Made by a program: the position numbers and the translations under genes
Origin: Planctomycetota bacterium
Lineage (GTDB): Bacteria; Planctomycetota; Brocadiia; JAJRTI01
DNA length: 16,243 nt
NCBI GenBank assembly: GCA_024278415.1
Contig: JAJRTI010000225.1
Location: 1-16,243 of the forward strand
Direction: 5' to 3'
The notes under the pieces: model-generated
The model's database searches: none
The model's input: the letters and a program-made list of their open reading frames with translations, nothing else
What the model was told of the DNA's origin: nothing
Shown here: positions 1-7,182 of the stretch, piece after piece
Layout: each line of letters starts with the position of its first letter
Numbering within the stretch: the first letter of the stretch is position 1

Positions 1-2
1 CA

Positions 3-168
3 CTAGCAGCCCGTCAACAAAGTGCTGTCCTGCTGCGGCGGGGGCTTTGCGCCGATCTCTGCGTTGCGAAATCTCGACGAATCTCCCAATTCGCCTGCGA
101 TTTCGCGCCTTGATCTCGGCGCAAATCCCTCCGTCTCGCGACGGACGACTTTATTGACGGGCTGCTAG
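3..168. mobile_element. MITE-like palindromic element with 21-bp terminal inverted repeats
   Basis: The ends at 3-23 and 148-168 are inverted repeats matching at 20 of 21 positions; the shared core reads CTAGCAGCCCGTCAA. Each end carries CTAG, which could be a 4-bp target duplication (or TA a 2-bp one), leaving an element of about 158 bp. The interior is also an imperfect palindrome: the two halves share TTTGCGCCGA, GCGAAAT and CGAAT at equivalent offsets, so the whole unit can fold into one long hairpin. It encodes no convincing protein. This fits a miniature inverted-repeat element moved in trans by a transposase elsewhere. The right end contains the TAG stop codon of the neighbouring winged-helix gene, and the hairpin may act as that gene's terminator. 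The element lies at the window edge, so the left flank is barely visible. Confidence 0.7.
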
Positions 169-413
169 CAGCCCTTCTTCTGTCCAGCTTGCGCGTCGTA
201 CGCCGCTTGCTCACCCGGCGCGAGCGAGACGACGACCTTGTCGCCCTTCTCCGCGTACTGCACCTTGTCCTCGCGCGCGAGCCAGCCGAGCCCTTGGTAC
301 GCGTCCTTGGCCTTGAGTTTCATTTTCCGCGAGAGCAGAGCCACTTCCACTGCACCCGATGCACCAAGAAACTGCCAAACTTTCCCGGCCAAATCGCCAA
401 TAACGTGCTTCAT
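165..413 (-). CDS. Winged-helix domain protein (DUF2582 type)
   Basis: An 82-residue protein. It has the pattern of the DUF2582 winged-helix family: an N-terminal helix GDLAGKVWQFL, a helix-turn-helix stretch around residues 20-40, and the characteristic GLGWLAREDKV segment near residues 41-51, followed by a short wing (KVVVSL). These are small stand-alone proteins of the winged-helix DNA-binding fold; no specific target is known to me. The start at 413 is chosen because GGGAG lies 7 nt upstream and because the extra upstream residues of the longer frame do not fit the family. The gene is downstream of desulfoferrodoxin on the same strand, with a 307-nt gap, so co-transcription is possible but not shown. 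The last codons and the TAG stop fall at the boundary of the inverted-repeat element, so the C-terminal tail (QKKGC) may have been altered by the insertion. Confidence 0.85.
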   Translation of the reverse strand: MKHVIGDLAGKVWQFLGASGAVEVALLSRKMKLKAKDAYQGLGWLAREDKVQYAEKGDKVVVSLAPGEQAAYDAQAGQKKGC

Positions 414-720
414 CTCACACTCCCTTCGTGCAGAACTGTGACGTCCAGACAATCCATCTCCCCATGATTATACCATGCGTTCGGCGAGCAAAGCGCAAGT
501 TCCGGGTGTGTTTACGATCTGCTTCATGGCCTCCGATTGCGAGAGCACGGGGGCCGCGAAGTCGGCCAGTCTCACCCAGGGACATGCGAGGGAGCGGGCG
601 AGCTTCGCCGTTCGTCGAAATGCGAAGGCGTTCCGACGGACGGCGAAGAAGCAGAGAACGAACAAGGCAGGCACAAGTGCGACCAGCGCCTGCCTTGGAT
701 GCTCCGTCTGTCGGATAGCG
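414..720. other. Intergenic region with a hairpin at 603-648
   Basis: No convincing gene was seen in this gap. At 603-617 and 634-648 there is an inverted repeat (CTTCGCCG... against ...CGGCGAAG, 14 of 15 pairs, 16-nt loop). It begins about 72 nt past the stop of the desulfoferrodoxin gene. No T-run follows on either strand, so it could be a processing or attenuation hairpin, or an intergenic repeat, rather than a classical terminator. The many short overlapping frames here lack ribosome binding sites and family resemblance. Confidence 0.35.
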
Positions 721-1104
721 CTACGCCGTCTTCCAGAGCCCGTGCTTGTTGCACCACTCGCGCGCACAGCAGATCTCAGCCGCGTCGGTTTTGAACACGG
801 CCTCTGGCGCGTCGCCCGGCTTGAGGGGCTGAATCAGGCACTGGCCATCGGCGCAGATCTCGATCCACTCGATGTAGTGATCCTCGTCCATGGGGTGCAG
901 TGTGCTGCCGACCGTGACCTTCACGCCGCCTTCGATCTTCTCGATCACCGGCACGTGCTTTTCGGTCGCGGCATCGGCCGTCTTGGCCTCGTAGAGCGCC
1001 ATGGACTCGCCACAGCAAACCATCTCGCCGCCACCGGCGTGTACGACGACCGCGATGATCCCACAATGCTCACACTTGTAAACCTGTCCACATTCCGCTG
1101 CCAT
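721..1104 (-). CDS. dfx: Desulfoferrodoxin (class II superoxide reductase)
   Basis: A 127-residue, full-length two-domain superoxide reductase. The N-terminal desulforedoxin-like domain has the four cysteines of iron centre I: C11 and C14 (CEHC) plus the adjacent pair C30-C31. The catalytic domain has the ligands of centre II: H50 in the EKH motif, H70, H76, C118 and H121 (CNKH). E48 and K49 of EKH correspond to the residues that guide superoxide and handle the peroxo intermediate in characterised members. The enzyme reduces superoxide to hydrogen peroxide in the cytoplasm without making oxygen, using electrons usually from rubredoxin, and is typical of anaerobes and microaerophiles. The start at 1104 has GGAG 8 nt upstream, and the N-terminus matches the family length; the longer upstream frame is low-complexity and rejected. 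The neighbouring glycosyltransferase diverges. No rubredoxin gene is visible in the window. Confidence 0.96.
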   Translation of the reverse strand: MAAECGQVYKCEHCGIIAVVVHAGGGEMVCCGESMALYEAKTADAATEKHVPVIEKIEGGVKVTVGSTLHPMDEDHYIEWIEICADGQCLIQPLKPGDAPEAVFKTDAAEICCAREWCNKHGLWKTA

Positions 1105-1138
1105 AAGACTCACTCCTACCATATGAGGAAAACGATGT

Positions 1139-1166
1139 GGCCCGCGACCCCATCGCGTCGCTGGCC
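1139..1166. promoter_or_regulatory. Inverted repeat upstream of the superoxide reductase gene
   Basis: GGCCCGCGAC at 1139-1148 and GTCGCTGGCC at 1157-1166 form a stem with 9 of 10 pairs and an 8-nt spacer, 35-62 nt upstream of the dfx start. It could be an operator or a leader hairpin. In GC-rich DNA such a repeat can arise by chance, and I saw no clear -35/-10 pair next to it. The rest of the divergent gap (1105-1379) shows no gene. Confidence 0.25.
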
Positions 1167-1379
1167 ATATTGAACATGCCGCGGCGCGTTTGGCCACGGC
1201 TAACGTCGGGTGAGGCCGAAGCCTCCGCTGCCTGCGCCCGTCTTGGGCCACTGCTGCTGGCGCCACGCCATACGTCTATTGATAGCATCCCGCGGCACAA
1301 ATGGGAAGCCCCAATCGAACAACGATCGCGCGCCCGCGTCGTTTGACTTGCCCTACGGCCCCCGCGACAATGCCTGCCC

Positions 1380-2135
1380 ATGCACGCACACCGCACACAG
1401 GACAACAACTGCGACTACAGCATCATCGTGCCGGCGTACAACGAGGCCGAACTGCTGCCGCGCACCTTGGAGGCGCTAACCTCATCCGTGGCCGCCATCA
1501 GCACTCACACCGGCGAGATTGTGGTGGTGGACAACAACTCGACCGACGACACGCCACACATCGCGCAGCGCATGGGGGCCCGCGTCGTCTTCGAGCCGGT
1601 CAACCAGATCTCGCGGGCGCGCAACGCGGGCGCGGCCGCGGCGCGGGGCCGGTATTTCATTTTCATCGACGCGGACACGACCGCGCCGGCCGAACTCATC
1701 GAGGCCGTGTTGGCGGCGCTGGACTCGGGCGCGGTTTGTGGAGGCGGGGCGAGGATCGGCACGTCGGAACCTCTTCCCCCCATGGTCCGGCGCTCGCTCG
1801 ACTCATGGAACTGGCTGTCGCAGCGCCGGCGTTGGGCCGCGGGCAGTTTCGTCTATTGCCATCGAGATGCGTGGGACGCGGTGGGCGGGTTCAGTGACAA
1901 GGTGTACGCGGCCGAGGAAATCTACTTTTCGAAAGCCATGAACCGTTGGGCGCGCAAGCACGGGCAAGAGTTCCGAATCCTCCCCATCGCCGTCGACACC
2001 TCCATGCGCAAGATGCAGTGGTATACGTTCCGCCACTTGCTGTCCCGCCTGATCCTCCTGGCCATCTTCCCATGGCTCAATCGATCCCGCAGGTTCTGCC
2101 GCATCTGGTACGAGCGGCCTGACGCCAAGGGCTGA
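1380..2135 (+). CDS. Family 2 glycosyltransferase (GT-A fold)
   Basis: A 251-residue protein with the GT2 signature. It has the nucleotide-sugar binding start SIIVPAYNE (residues 14-22), VVDNNSTDDT (49-58) with D51 in the nucleotide-binding position, the ISRARNAGAAAARG segment (77-90), and the metal-binding DAD motif at 97-99 (FIDADT). The region VGGFSDKVYAAEEIYFS (168-184) resembles the acceptor/base segment of GT2 enzymes, where E179/E180 are candidates for the ED-like motif. It transfers a sugar from an activated donor to an unknown acceptor at the cytoplasmic face. A short hydrophobic stretch near 219-232 is too short for a sure membrane span but could be an amphipathic anchor. The start is the first ATG in frame and has no strong ribosome binding site, so a nearby alternative start is possible. 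It is the only plus-strand gene, diverges from dfx and converges on the large carbohydrate-active gene 35 nt away. Confidence 0.9.
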   Translation: MHAHRTQDNNCDYSIIVPAYNEAELLPRTLEALTSSVAAISTHTGEIVVVDNNSTDDTPHIAQRMGARVVFEPVNQISRARNAGAAAARGRYFIFIDADTTAPAELIEAVLAALDSGAVCGGGARIGTSEPLPPMVRRSLDSWNWLSQRRRWAAGSFVYCHRDAWDAVGGFSDKVYAAEEIYFSKAMNRWARKHGQEFRILPIAVDTSMRKMQWYTFRHLLSRLILLAIFPWLNRSRRFCRIWYERPDAKG

Positions 2136-2170
2136 CGAGGCCATGCGCTGGCCGTGCTCACCGGGGCCGC

Positions 2171-5100
2171 CTACTTCTTCTCCACTCCATCCGCCTCCAC
2201 CGGCCGCACGATCATCGCACACCACTCCCAGGTCTGCGCCGGCGATGCAGCCCCTATGTCCAGGTCGAGCCGCCCGTCGTACACCGTCACCGTGAACGTG
2301 GCCGCCTTCGGCTTGCCCTTATCGTCATCCGCGATCTCCGGGTCCAGCTTCAGCCCTTCCAAGACCATCTCCCCTTCGGCGCGCACGTCGACGGTGCAAG
2401 GGCCACTGTTAGCCGAACGCATGAACAGCTTCACTTCATACCTGCCGTTTGCCAGGCCGATCCAGAAGGACCTCGGCCCCGCGCTGCCCGGCGAGGGCAT
2501 ACAACTATCGTCAAGCAGTGCATCCACTTTCGCCCGCGCCTTCCGCTGCCGAACCTGTAGCACCGCTCGGCCAACGTAATCCGGGCCAGGCGCCCAGCCG
2601 TAGACAATGGCCGGCTTGTTTGTTCGCGGCCCCGGGCCGGCTCCGCGCTCCCGGACCAGCCGCACGGCCGGCACGGCCACGTCCCATGCCACCTCGCCGA
2701 GCGGGTCCAAGGGCTTCGCGGTCGCGCGCACCGTCAGCCGGCCATCGCACGCGACGGCCGGCAGTGCGACCCGCGTGGGCCGGTTGGGCATCACGTTCTG
2801 AAGCACGTCGCGCCCACAGACAGCCACGTCAATCGCGACCCGCCCTGAAGCGCTCAGCACCACATCCAACGCGTATTCGCCAGGCGCGACATCGGCAAGC
2901 AGTTCCTTCGCCGTGTCGAAGTTCTCGGACAGATTCCACTCCACGTCCACAGCTTGGCCTTCCCGCGGCACCGCCGGCCCCTTGTGCTCAACCGTCATGG
3001 CCAATACGACGACGCGGTGGTCGGCGTCGCCTGAGGCCAAGCGCACACGCGCCAGCTTCTTAGGCTTCAGCGGGAGCGACAACACGCCCACGTGCGCCCG
3101 GGGCAACTCCGCCGCGAGCCGCACCTCAGGCGCCACGAACACGGGGGGCAAAGCCGCCGGTTGGTAGTGCTCGAAGTTCCGCAACTCGACGGTCTCCTCA
3201 TCGCCGTCCTCGTACTCAAGCGTGACCCGCGCGCCAACGGCGTTATCGACCGTTCGGTTCAAACACACCCCGCTCAGCAGATGCAGCTTGCTGCCGGCCA
3301 CCCCCACATCGACAGTGGCCTCGGGGCCGCGGCCAATCACGACGACGGCGTTGCCCGAGGCCCCGCTCTGGGCCAACGCGAATGGAATGCCCACATACGG
3401 CGGCGTCCCGCCGAAGGGCAATGCGGCAAAACCCTCGAGCGGCGAAGGCGCCCCGGCCTTCGATGGGTAGACGTGCTCTGGAGTGACGGCGATGAACCCG
3501 GGGGCCAGCGCCTCGTCCGAACCAAAGTCGAAGCCCACGTCACCCGCCAGCAACACCACCACGCCCTCGCTGGCGACGCGGCGAGTCACGCCAGACGCGG
3601 GAGCGTTGCAGACGCTCGCAAGGTCCAGGGGCGTGAATCGCGCGCGTTCGGACTTCGCCGAGTCGGCCTTTGCCTGTGCGCGCCGCGCGGCAACGGCCCC
3701 CGACAGGCCGTCGCACCATGTTCCGAGGCCCGCGTCCGCAACGGCGCCGATGCCCTCGGCCACGCCCGCCCATGCACGGAGACCCAATTCGTCCTCAAGC
3801 CACCTCTGCTTCCGCTCCGGCCGCGGCGCACTCGCCTGCCGCCACAGGCTGAACGCCGCCGCCTTGGCGTAGGCCGCGTCGCCGGTCGCACGATAGAGTG
3901 CGCCAAGGCCAAGCAGACAGGCGCGCTTGGGCCACGCGGCATCGACGGCCGACTTCAGCGCGGCCAGCAACTTGGCATCGTCCGTCACGCGGTAGGCATA
4001 GGCGAGCGCGGGCAGCACGTACCCCTCCCAGTCGCCATCGGGCTTCATGCGGGCCACACGCGACGCGAGCAGGCCGGCGTACGCCGCCACCTTCGCGCGC
4101 AGGGATTCGCCCGGGCGCATCTCCAGCACAACCGCCGCCATCGTCACGAGCCGGCTGAGATCCCGGTTCGTCAGTTTGTCCGGCTGCCCGCCTTCTGCGC
4201 CGGCAAGCAACTCCTCCAGCGTTTCGGCGACTCGCCGGTCGCCCGTGGTGAAGTATGCCATCGCCAGCGACATGGGCGACAGATGCGCAAGCGCCCCCGG
4301 CATGCCGTGGTCCGGGCCCGGCCGGCACGGCCAGGCGCGGGGCGCACTGCGGTCGATGCTGCGTAGTGTGTCCAGGTCGATGCTGTGCCGCACCATGGAG
4401 AGAGCCACGTCCAAGTGCTGGCGTTTCCCAGTCCGCAAGTACTGCGAGAAGAACGAGTACGCCAACTCTCCCGCGCCGTTCGACCAACCGGCTCCAAACA
4501 GATCCCACGCGTCCTGACTGGCAGAATAGCAGCGCGGCACGTCGCCACGATCGACGAATCCGCTCCAACGGTGGTCAGCCTCCAACCCGTCGCACGCCGC
4601 GGCCAGCCGTGCGCCCAGTTCCGGCAGGCTCACAGTATTCGGACTGCCCGCGCTTGGGGCAACGCCGCAGTGTGCCTCATACGCGGGGCTGGCAACGAGC
4701 GCGCCTGGCTTCTCGGCCGCGCTCACCAGCGCCAATGGCGCCTCCTCATCGCGACGTCGAAGCGAGCAGAAGAGCGAGTGGCTCTTGGACTGCGCCCTGC
4801 CCGAAGGCATTCGCCATGCCGGCGGCTGACGCATCCAACGCTCCCCGGCGGGCGTCTTGAGGAAATCGAGCAGCCCAAGCGGCGTGCGCTCCATCAGCGG
4901 CCTGAGGTCCAGCGGCTCAGGCTTGTGCAATGGCCAGAACAGTGCGGACAGCCGCCGGCTCGCATTGTCCAACAACAGCTCCTTGGGCCACTCTTCGAGC
5001 ATCTGCGGCATGCAGACGGCGACGGCGATGGCGCCAACGTCGGCTGAAGCGAACCCATTGCAGCGCCGGCCCGCGGCCTGTTCGTTTCCGTCGACAACGA

Positions 5101-6112
5101 CCGTAGCCCGCGGCGAGAAGTCGTCGAGCTTCGGCCACCGCCGGACCGCAACATCGTCTTGAAGCACATAGGCCACGGAATCCGAGCCTACGGCAGACTC
5201 GACCATCTGGTCGTCGCAGGCCGTCCTCAGCCTATCCGCAGGGCCGGGCAGAGCCAGCGCGACCCCGGCCGCCCGCAGCCGCGCCTCACTCGCGGGCTCG
5301 TTCAGCAGGAAGCTGTGCTGCACCTTGAAGTAAGATTGCCCGGCATAGAAGGAGAGCCACACGGCATACGGCGCGCTCGCGCGGCCATCGCGCCTAAAAT
5401 GCTCGCCCGTCACCCGGACAACCGCCCGCACCGGCCCCGCCTCCACGAGTTCGACGTCCCGAGTCGGGTGGGCCTCATCGCTGTAACGCCCGGCCCTGGT
5501 GCGAACCGCCTCGGCCACGTCCGTCCACTCTACGAACGATGACAGCGCCGGCTCGCCAAGCGACTCGCCTTCGCCGTACTGGCCGTCGCCGTTCGCGTCG
5601 AACGCGAGCGAATGCACGAGCCCGCGCTTGCGAACATCAATGACCGCTCGCATCACACCGGTATCGACGACGACCTTCCCCACGCCAGCATCGACCCGCA
5701 ACGGCGACGATGCAGCCGAGGCTGCGCCTTCGCCCCACGTGAGCCGGTAGCTTCGCTCCCCGCCTCTGGCAAGCAGGGACACGAGAACCCACTTGATGGA
5801 GCCATCCGGCCAGAACGCCAGCGGCTTAAACTGAGCGCTGACTTGCTCACCGCGTTCCGTGTAGAGCCCCAGCGACTCCGCCTTCCGCACCGCGCTTCGT
5901 GGGAGAGGCAGCCCCGACGCGACGGGAAGCGCAAGCCCCTCGCCCTCCGGCGCAGCCAGCCGCAGTGTGACACTCCCCTTGCCATCGCCAGCCTTGAAAC
6001 CGGGTCCATCGGCCGCGCGAGCAACACTAGCCAAGAAGACGAGCAAGGCGATAGCAAGAGCCGCGTGTGAAACGCGAAGCCGCCCATGGCTTGATGCAGC
6101 CCTAATCCTCAT
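2171..6112 (-). CDS. Secreted YetA/PcRGLX-like protein (exo-rhamnogalacturonan lyase-like family)
   Basis: A 1313-residue exported protein. Residues 1-33 form a signal peptide (hydrophobic ALAIALLVFLASV, then ARA before ADG). Residues about 45-130 match the N-terminal RIFT-barrel-like domain of the PcRGLX/YetA family (GLPLPRSAV, LAFWPDGSIKWVLVS). Residues about 145-480 form the central beta-sandwich and include an acidic DANGDGQYGE loop (172-181) that looks able to bind calcium. Residues about 510-800 are helical, as in the alpha/alpha toroid of these enzymes (WSNGAGELAYSFF; HGMPGALAHLSPMSLAMAYF). After that come several hundred beta-rich residues, ending in a galactose-binding/malectin-like module from about 1195 (FWIGLANGRYEV; VTVYDGRLDL). 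The family includes the PL26 exo-rhamnogalacturonan lyase, but activity cannot be assigned here and the C-terminal half is long for it. The start at 6112 gives a clean signal peptide, has GAGGGG 7 nt upstream and overlaps the upstream gene by 11 nt, suggesting translational coupling. Confidence 0.82.
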   Translation of the reverse strand: MRIRAASSHGRLRVSHAALAIALLVFLASVARAADGPGFKAGDGKGSVTLRLAAPEGEGLALPVASGLPLPRSAVRKAESLGLYTERGEQVSAQFKPLAFWPDGSIKWVLVSLLARGGERSYRLTWGEGAASAASSPLRVDAGVGKVVVDTGVMRAVIDVRKRGLVHSLAFDANGDGQYGEGESLGEPALSSFVEWTDVAEAVRTRAGRYSDEAHPTRDVELVEAGPVRAVVRVTGEHFRRDGRASAPYAVWLSFYAGQSYFKVQHSFLLNEPASEARLRAAGVALALPGPADRLRTACDDQMVESAVGSDSVAYVLQDDVAVRRWPKLDDFSPRATVVVDGNEQAAGRRCNGFASADVGAIAVAVCMPQMLEEWPKELLLDNASRRLSALFWPLHKPEPLDLRPLMERTPLGLLDFLKTPAGERWMRQPPAWRMPSGRAQSKSHSLFCSLRRRDEEAPLALVSAAEKPGALVASPAYEAHCGVAPSAGSPNTVSLPELGARLAAACDGLEADHRWSGFVDRGDVPRCYSASQDAWDLFGAGWSNGAGELAYSFFSQYLRTGKRQHLDVALSMVRHSIDLDTLRSIDRSAPRAWPCRPGPDHGMPGALAHLSPMSLAMAYFTTGDRRVAETLEELLAGAEGGQPDKLTNRDLSRLVTMAAVVLEMRPGESLRAKVAAYAGLLASRVARMKPDGDWEGYVLPALAYAYRVTDDAKLLAALKSAVDAAWPKRACLLGLGALYRATGDAAYAKAAAFSLWRQASAPRPERKQRWLEDELGLRAWAGVAEGIGAVADAGLGTWCDGLSGAVAARRAQAKADSAKSERARFTPLDLASVCNAPASGVTRRVASEGVVVLLAGDVGFDFGSDEALAPGFIAVTPEHVYPSKAGAPSPLEGFAALPFGGTPPYVGIPFALAQSGASGNAVVVIGRGPEATVDVGVAGSKLHLLSGVCLNRTVDNAVGARVTLEYEDGDEETVELRNFEHYQPAALPPVFVAPEVRLAAELPRAHVGVLSLPLKPKKLARVRLASGDADHRVVVLAMTVEHKGPAVPREGQAVDVEWNLSENFDTAKELLADVAPGEYALDVVLSASGRVAIDVAVCGRDVLQNVMPNRPTRVALPAVACDGRLTVRATAKPLDPLGEVAWDVAVPAVRLVRERGAGPGPRTNKPAIVYGWAPGPDYVGRAVLQVRQRKARAKVDALLDDSCMPSPGSAGPRSFWIGLANGRYEVKLFMRSANSGPCTVDVRAEGEMVLEGLKLDPEIADDDKGKPKAATFTVTVYDGRLDLDIGAASPAQTWEWCAMIVRPVEADGVEKK

Positions 6113-7181
6113 CTGGCGCCCCCTCGACGGACACGTCGTCCACGAGCACTTCACGCGCGCTCTTGACAGTTTTGATCTGCACGCGGGCGAAAGCCGCGCC
6201 AAAGGGCGGCCGCACGGCATCAGTCCTCACGGCCTGCCAATCCGTTGCAGCCGACTGCGCCGGCACGCGGCACACCGGCAGGAGGCCGATCACAGTTTGC
6301 TGCTGGTCCAGCCACTGGAGCCAGACGCACAGCGCCGCGCCTACCGCTGTCCCATCGCCAAGGCGATACCGCAACGTTACGGTGGTGCGCTTGCGCGAGT
6401 CGATCTTGAAGGGGTGGGAGAGCACTTCACGCGACACGGCGGCGCCGCCCGCGGCAAACACCAGTGCGCGTGACCCGGCGACGCCTCGATCATCCGTCTG
6501 GGCCTCGCCCCAGCTCGCGTGCCAACCGATGGGGCGGTCCCGCTCATCAACAAACTCGAACCCGCCGTTCACGAGCGCCTCCGCGGGGTGTGCCGTCTTG
6601 GAGCCCACCGGCGCCCAACGCTGTGCGGAGGAGACGTCCCGCGGCGGCCCGGCCGCGTTCAACTCCGGGATGAAGCGCGTGTCAAGGACGCAAGCGCTCT
6701 CGTGGCAGGTGAAGGGGAAGATGCACGCCCATGAGTAGCCTTCAGCCTCTTCGCCCGCTGCGAGCGGCCGTTTGAACCTCAAGCCTTCCAGAGGCTTGCC
6801 ATTCATTCCCAGGATTTTGAAGTAGAACTTCGGCTCGCCCGGCCCACAGATCTTGATCAAGATGAAGTTCGGCCCATCGCGCAACTCGACCGGCACGCGT
6901 GACGTGTCCGCAGCGAGCTTCGTCGCCGCGCCATGCACCTTGCACACGGCGACGCCGTTCACCCACACCTTGTGCGGTCCGGGCATGCCCAGCGCGAGCA
7001 AGACAGACATCGGCCCGCCGCTCTCCACTTGTGTGCACACGTACGCGGCCTCATGCTTCCCCAGCGCCTTGGGCATTGGCAGGCGATACACCGGATCGGC
7101 CGCGCATACACCGGCAAACGCTAGCGTGAGCAACGCGACAACGCGGCTGACGATGCGAGACGATGGAACGTGCTGAGCCAC
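6102..7181 (-). CDS. Secreted two-domain beta-sandwich (carbohydrate-binding-like) protein
   Basis: A 359-residue exported protein of unknown function. The start is taken as GTG at 7181: it lies 1 nt after the stop of the upstream gene, has AAGGA 5 nt before it, and is followed by a good signal peptide (VVALLTLAFAGVCA, cleavage near residue 27). The longer frame to 7280 would overlap the upstream gene by about 98 nt and lacks these signals. Residues about 40-125 resemble a galactose-binding jelly roll of the sort found beside glycoside hydrolases (HKVWVNGVAVCKV; DGPNFILIKI). Residues about 203-354 resemble a CBM4/9-like or similar carbohydrate-binding sandwich (LVNGGFEF, IGWHASWG, closing VLVDDVSVE). 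Several cysteines (C80, C112, C152, C159, C164) could form disulfides outside the cytoplasm. No catalytic motif is visible. The 11-nt overlap with the next gene, a YetA/PcRGLX-like protein, suggests that the two act together on a polysaccharide. Confidence 0.8.
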   Translation of the reverse strand: MAQHVPSSRIVSRVVALLTLAFAGVCAADPVYRLPMPKALGKHEAAYVCTQVESGGPMSVLLALGMPGPHKVWVNGVAVCKVHGAATKLAADTSRVPVELRDGPNFILIKICGPGEPKFYFKILGMNGKPLEGLRFKRPLAAGEEAEGYSWACIFPFTCHESACVLDTRFIPELNAAGPPRDVSSAQRWAPVGSKTAHPAEALVNGGFEFVDERDRPIGWHASWGEAQTDDRGVAGSRALVFAAGGAAVSREVLSHPFKIDSRKRTTVTLRYRLGDGTAVGAALCVWLQWLDQQQTVIGLLPVCRVPAQSAATDWQAVRTDAVRPPFGAAFARVQIKTVKSAREVLVDDVSVEGAPDED

Positions 7182-7182
7182 C

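Noticed and set aside
14..214. Arg-rich 66-codon open frame within the left palindromic element
   Set aside because: The sequence is constrained by the palindrome, and the predicted protein is low-complexity and extends past the element's end into the next gene.
475..1173. Plus-strand open frame of 232 codons across the dfx region
   Set aside because: It is antisense to the superoxide reductase, whose iron ligands are all present; no family resemblance.
3092..4366. Long plus-strand open frame (424 codons) antisense to the YetA/PcRGLX-like gene
   Set aside because: It lies wholly inside a well-supported gene, is very rich in Arg, Pro and Ala as expected for a GC-rich shadow frame, and resembles no family.
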